In this document: one piece after another, positions 61,996 through 64,000 of the stretch
How positions within the stretch are numbered: the first letter of the stretch is position 1
How the letters are laid out: each line of letters begins with the position of its first letter
Source of the DNA: JBGNFV01 sp049645705
GTDB taxonomy: Bacteria; Bacteroidota; Bacteroidia; Cytophagales; Cyclobacteriaceae
Reading direction: 5' to 3'
Length of the DNA stretch: 64,000 nt
Assembly (NCBI GenBank): GCA_049645705.1
Contig: JBARUK010000002.1
Location: forward strand, 62,001-126,000
Program-made: the position numbers and the translations under genes
The notes under the pieces: generated by a model
Told to the model about the DNA's origin: nothing
The model's database searches: none
What the model saw: only the letters and a program-made list of their open reading frames with translations

Positions 61996-62210
61996 TCTGT
62001 TCAAGGCAGGCTACATGCGAAGGCCCTGCAGGAGCCGCTGCTCTACTACCTGCGTGAGCGGATCACGGCGCACAACACGTGCGCCACCTGGTGGTTACCG
62101 ATATCCAAAATTGGTATATCTGGGACGTGCAGTCCTTTGAGGCCGCCTTTGCGAAGGACAAAAGCTTGGCAGTCTTATGGTTTAGACATCTTCTGATAGT
62201 GCATCACTAA
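61996..62210 (+). pseudogene. fragment of an Eco57I-like restriction-modification enzyme
   Basis: Two frames on the plus strand join into one recognisable stretch. LHAKALQEPLLYYLRERI in the first continues, after a one-base shift near 62080, as HLVVTDIQNWYIWDVQSFEA in the second, ending at TAA 62208-62210. I know this wording from the N-terminal part of large Eco57I-type (type IIG/IIL) methylase-nucleases, where 'LxxYxLRER...HLxxTxxxxWxIxDxxxFE' recurs. Only ~70 codons survive, without the methylase motifs. It is a remnant of a lost or displaced defence island. Confidence 0.55.
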
Positions 62211-62237
62211 GAAATTTATTAGGTATCAGGTACGGTC

Positions 62238-63021
62238 TCACTCCTGCTGCAACAATATCCTCCTTATCGACTCATTACTGGCCACATCCTTGGCCCACGT
62301 CTGGTAGGTTAGCTTAGATGGGTGAACGCCATCACTAAAAAAGGCCTCCTGCTCAGTATTGAGGTCAAACCTATCGATCCAGGTTTTCAGCGTAATCTTC
62401 TCACTGGAATAGTAGACATTAGGATAATCACCTACTACTTCCTCCAGGGCTTCTCCCAGTATCTCTACCAGATTGCCGATGGTAAACCTGATCAATGGCG
62501 TAAAAGCGGGGAACTCCTTTATCGATGGCATAGTGCAAAACATGCTGATGGCTTCGGGAACTTCGCAGCAAGCGCATCTATCAGGTTCCGTATCTCAGCC
62601 TTCCACCGTGGGGGCCGGTTTAGCATAAAGGCATCGTTGCCTCCCAGGCCGATGACGATAAGGTTGATATGCTCTTCCGTTAACTTGTTGATGATCTTAT
62701 CAGCCACTTTTTGGTCGTATACCCGCTCCGGGCGTATACCTTCCACGAAACGTTTGTGTTCAGCAGTCCCGATAGTCCGGCGGCAAGCGTTCCGGTAAAT
62801 CCTTCCTCGTGGGTAACCACACCTACCGCGGCGATGGTGCTTTCGCCGATGGTAACCACCTTCAGATCGGCATCAGTGCTATCATTTATTAGGTGCTGCC
62901 CCTCCGCTCCCGTTGCCTACGGTAGTCTGGGTACGCTGGCCCGGATCTTTTTGCCCTGGTAATACATCAGCGGCAATAGCGGAACAGTAAGAACAGCTCC
63001 GGAGAGGTATTTCAAATTCAT
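62238..63021 (-). pseudogene. SGNH/GDSL hydrolase pseudogene (one nonsense, two frameshifts)
   Basis: From ATG 63021 the translation gives MNLKYLSGAVLTVPLLPLM (signal/membrane anchor), then an in-frame TAG after PRLP. The frame resumes with LKVVTIGESTIAAVGVV, block I with the nucleophile Ser. Near 62720 a shift at AAAAA joins to ADKIINKLTEEHINLIVIGL and GGND (block III). A second shift near 62545 joins to FCTMPSIKEFPAFTPLIRF. Near the end SDGVHPSKLTYQTWA supplies the catalytic Asp-x-x-His. All SGNH blocks are therefore present but spread over several frames. Esterase or lipase activity was the likely original function; as it stands no intact protein can be made. Confidence 0.7.
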
Positions 63022-63356
63022 GCAGGGACTTTATTAGTCTTCTATTCAGAACATACATATTAGTACAAGTGGCGATGTAATAAGATGGCGGAGCTGCCGA
63101 AATTTCCGCTTGTTAAAAGCTAGCCGGATAAAAGCAAAATCTCAACAGCTATACGCATTCACTTCTTTGGCTTCATATTAGTGTCAATTCTTGTGACAGG
63201 GAAAGAAAGGAGGCTGTAGTATATGACAGGCTATGCGCAAAACGCCCGCGCCGTTCGGCAAGGCACGACGGTAGAGACGCCATGCACGGGGTCTCTACCG
63301 GTGGGGACACCCTCCCCCGGCGCGGGTCTCACAGGGATCCCGGATGTGGAAGGCCA
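63022..63356. other. gene-free stretch with REP-like hairpin
   Basis: Apart from the hairpin at 63271-63298, nothing could be supported. A plus-strand frame at 63223-63483 is Pro/Gly-rich and runs through the hairpin and terminator, so it is not believed. Confidence 0.45.
63271..63298. repeat. REP-like palindrome GTAGAGAC...GTCTCTAC
   Basis: Perfect 8-base arms (63271-63278 and 63291-63298) around a 12-base spacer, GC-rich setting. Clearest member of the dispersed hairpin family. Confidence 0.55.
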
Positions 63357-63392
63357 TATAAAAAGGGAGCCGGACATGGTCCGGCTCCCTTT
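63357..63392 (-). terminator. strong terminator, minus strand
   Basis: A 14-bp perfect stem AAAGGGAGCCGGAC/GTCCGGCTCCCTTT (63362-63375 with 63379-63392) with ATG loop; TTTTTATATGG context on the minus strand. It closes the unit of the CxxCH protein and the relic leader. Confidence 0.88.
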
Positions 63393-63414
63393 ATCTTTTC
63401 ATGATCAAGGCTGG

Positions 63415-63535
63415 AATGGCTCAGCAGTCCTCCGGCACACAGGTGCTGAGGCCACCATATTACCCGTGCCGCTCCGCCTTTGATCTTATTTACAGATACA
63501 ATGGTGAAGGCATTCTCTTTTACTCTTCGCTCCAG
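63415..63535 (-). pseudogene. relic of a GG-leader precursor downstream of the CxxCH gene
   Basis: On the minus strand, in another frame overlapping the last codons of the CxxCH gene, the reading is KENAFTIVSVNKIKGGAARV and then IWWPQHLCAGG. The F-T-x-x...N-K-I-K-G-G-A wording mirrors precursor g (ESFTTSENNKIKGGA). There is no start codon and no proper stop, so it is interpreted as a worn-out copy whose 5' half was lost. Confidence 0.4.
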
Positions 63536-64000
63536 TCTTTTATAGCATCTATATCTTTCTGGCTATATTTTGCATCACCGATAATGAAACTGAAATCTCC
63601 GAACACATTATTGTTGACCGAATCGGGCGCAAAAGGCGCAATAGAACCAAATTTATGGCAACTGGTACAGGTGTTGGTACCCTGCACGTAGCTTTCCATG
63701 GTCGTATTAGCCACAATGACGGCACCACTCAGCATAGAGCTCTCATTCAGCTTACGGGGTATCTTTACGGGCGTAGTGGGGTCGGGCTGAAACGCCTGCG
63801 ACCAGATCACATCTACCAGTTCATAATATTGCCATACGGAACCCGGAAACTTCTTGGCTATGCTATCCCGCATCATCTTATTGATGGGTTCTGCATCGGC
63901 AGGGTCTATCGGGTTTTTGCGGGTAATCTGTACGGGCACAGGCGCCGCCTGACTGAGGTAGTAAGGCGGCGGCGTATTAGGCGTACAACTTACGGTTACG
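63520..64000 (-). CDS. CxxCH (c-type heme) protein, N-terminus outside window
   Basis: The frame stays open to the right window edge, so only the C-terminal ~160 residues are seen; a GTG at 63939 is not the true start. Near the edge VSCTPNTPPPYY could be a lipoprotein Cys with its signal beyond the window. The only marked motif is NTCTSCHKFG, a heme c attachment site, with a possible axial Met or His elsewhere. The segment NKMMRDSIAKKFPGSVWQYY is helical. It ends DAIKDWSEE, a typical cytochrome c C-terminal helix. Electron transfer at the periplasm or outer surface is likely; the exact family is not recognised. Confidence 0.65.
   Translation of the reverse strand, partial: VTVSCTPNTPPPYYLSQAAPVPVQITRKNPIDPADAEPINKMMRDSIAKKFPGSVWQYYELVDVIWSQAFQPDPTTPVKIPRKLNESSMLSGAVIVANTTMESYVQGTNTCTSCHKFGSIAPFAPDSVNNNVFGDFSFIIGDAKYSQKDIDAIKDWSEE

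Overview
The window looks like a chromosome segment of a gliding, type IX-secretion-bearing member of the Bacteroidota, probably a marine Cytophagales. Evidence: a PorP/SprF homologue, a PD40/OmpA protein and a giant adhesin ending in a gliding-motility C-terminal sorting domain, a TAnnTTTG promoter element, few Shine-Dalgarno sites, and Bacteroidota-type lipoproteins. No species is assigned.

Layout. (1) 1-8.8 kb is core metabolism and envelope: a cut-off SLOG-like protein with a PH-like membrane protein, an aconitase, a glycerol-3-phosphate acyltransferase with overlapping gpsA, an unlisted 39-aa small gene with its own terminator, and a POTRA/beta-barrel outer-membrane protein. (2) 8.8-18.9 kb is a secretion/adhesion block: PD40-OmpA protein, Ste24-type M48 protease, PorP/SprF-like protein and, divergently, a ~1720-aa secreted multidomain protein. 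(3) 19.0-50.1 kb is the centrepiece, one minus-strand run of nine tightly packed genes. Transcribed from 50.06 kb down, it encodes FAAL-ACP-KS-AT-KR-ACP, KS-(decayed AT)-DH-ER-KR-ACP, KS-AT-KR-ACP, C-A-PCP, and C-A-PCP-KSIII-KSIII(inactive). Then follow a 207-aa membrane-anchored unknown, a membrane MutS-like ATPase, a carbamoyltransferase and a fatty acid desaturase. Gene order equals assembly order. The inferred product is a 3,7-dihydroxy fatty acyl chain joined to one unassigned amino acid and probably glycine, released without a thioesterase, possibly by the twin ketosynthase-III tail, then carbamoylated and/or desaturated. (4) 51.0-56.0 kb holds tRNA-Leu(CAA), a 1-Cys peroxiredoxin, a lipoprotein/beta-barrel pair, and two tandem paralogous M57-like metalloprotease lipoproteins with BACON-like tails.

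(5) 56-64 kb is AT-rich, repeat-laden and accessory. Most striking is an array of short double-glycine leader peptides with Cys-rich tails, translated by hand: six intact minus-strand genes, two copies (one on each strand) whose ATG has become ATA or ATT, and two or three decayed relics. Leaders share a K-L-T-L-x-x-L-K-V-x-S-F-T-T pattern ending in GG; cores are hypervariable, four carrying C-x-C-x-C-x-C. No modification or export enzyme lies in the window, so these are orphan RiPP precursors. They sit among REP-like hairpins, a duplicated three-hairpin element, a cluster of ATGCGTGA sites, a fragment of an Eco57I-like restriction-modification enzyme and an SGNH-hydrolase pseudogene. This is the picture of a recombination hot spot. 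The window ends inside a CxxCH protein.

The two best candidates for undescribed biology are the NRPS with a fused active/inactive KSIII pair and the orphan precursor array with start-codon loss and leader/core mosaic evolution. All homology statements come from reading motifs; no database search was possible.
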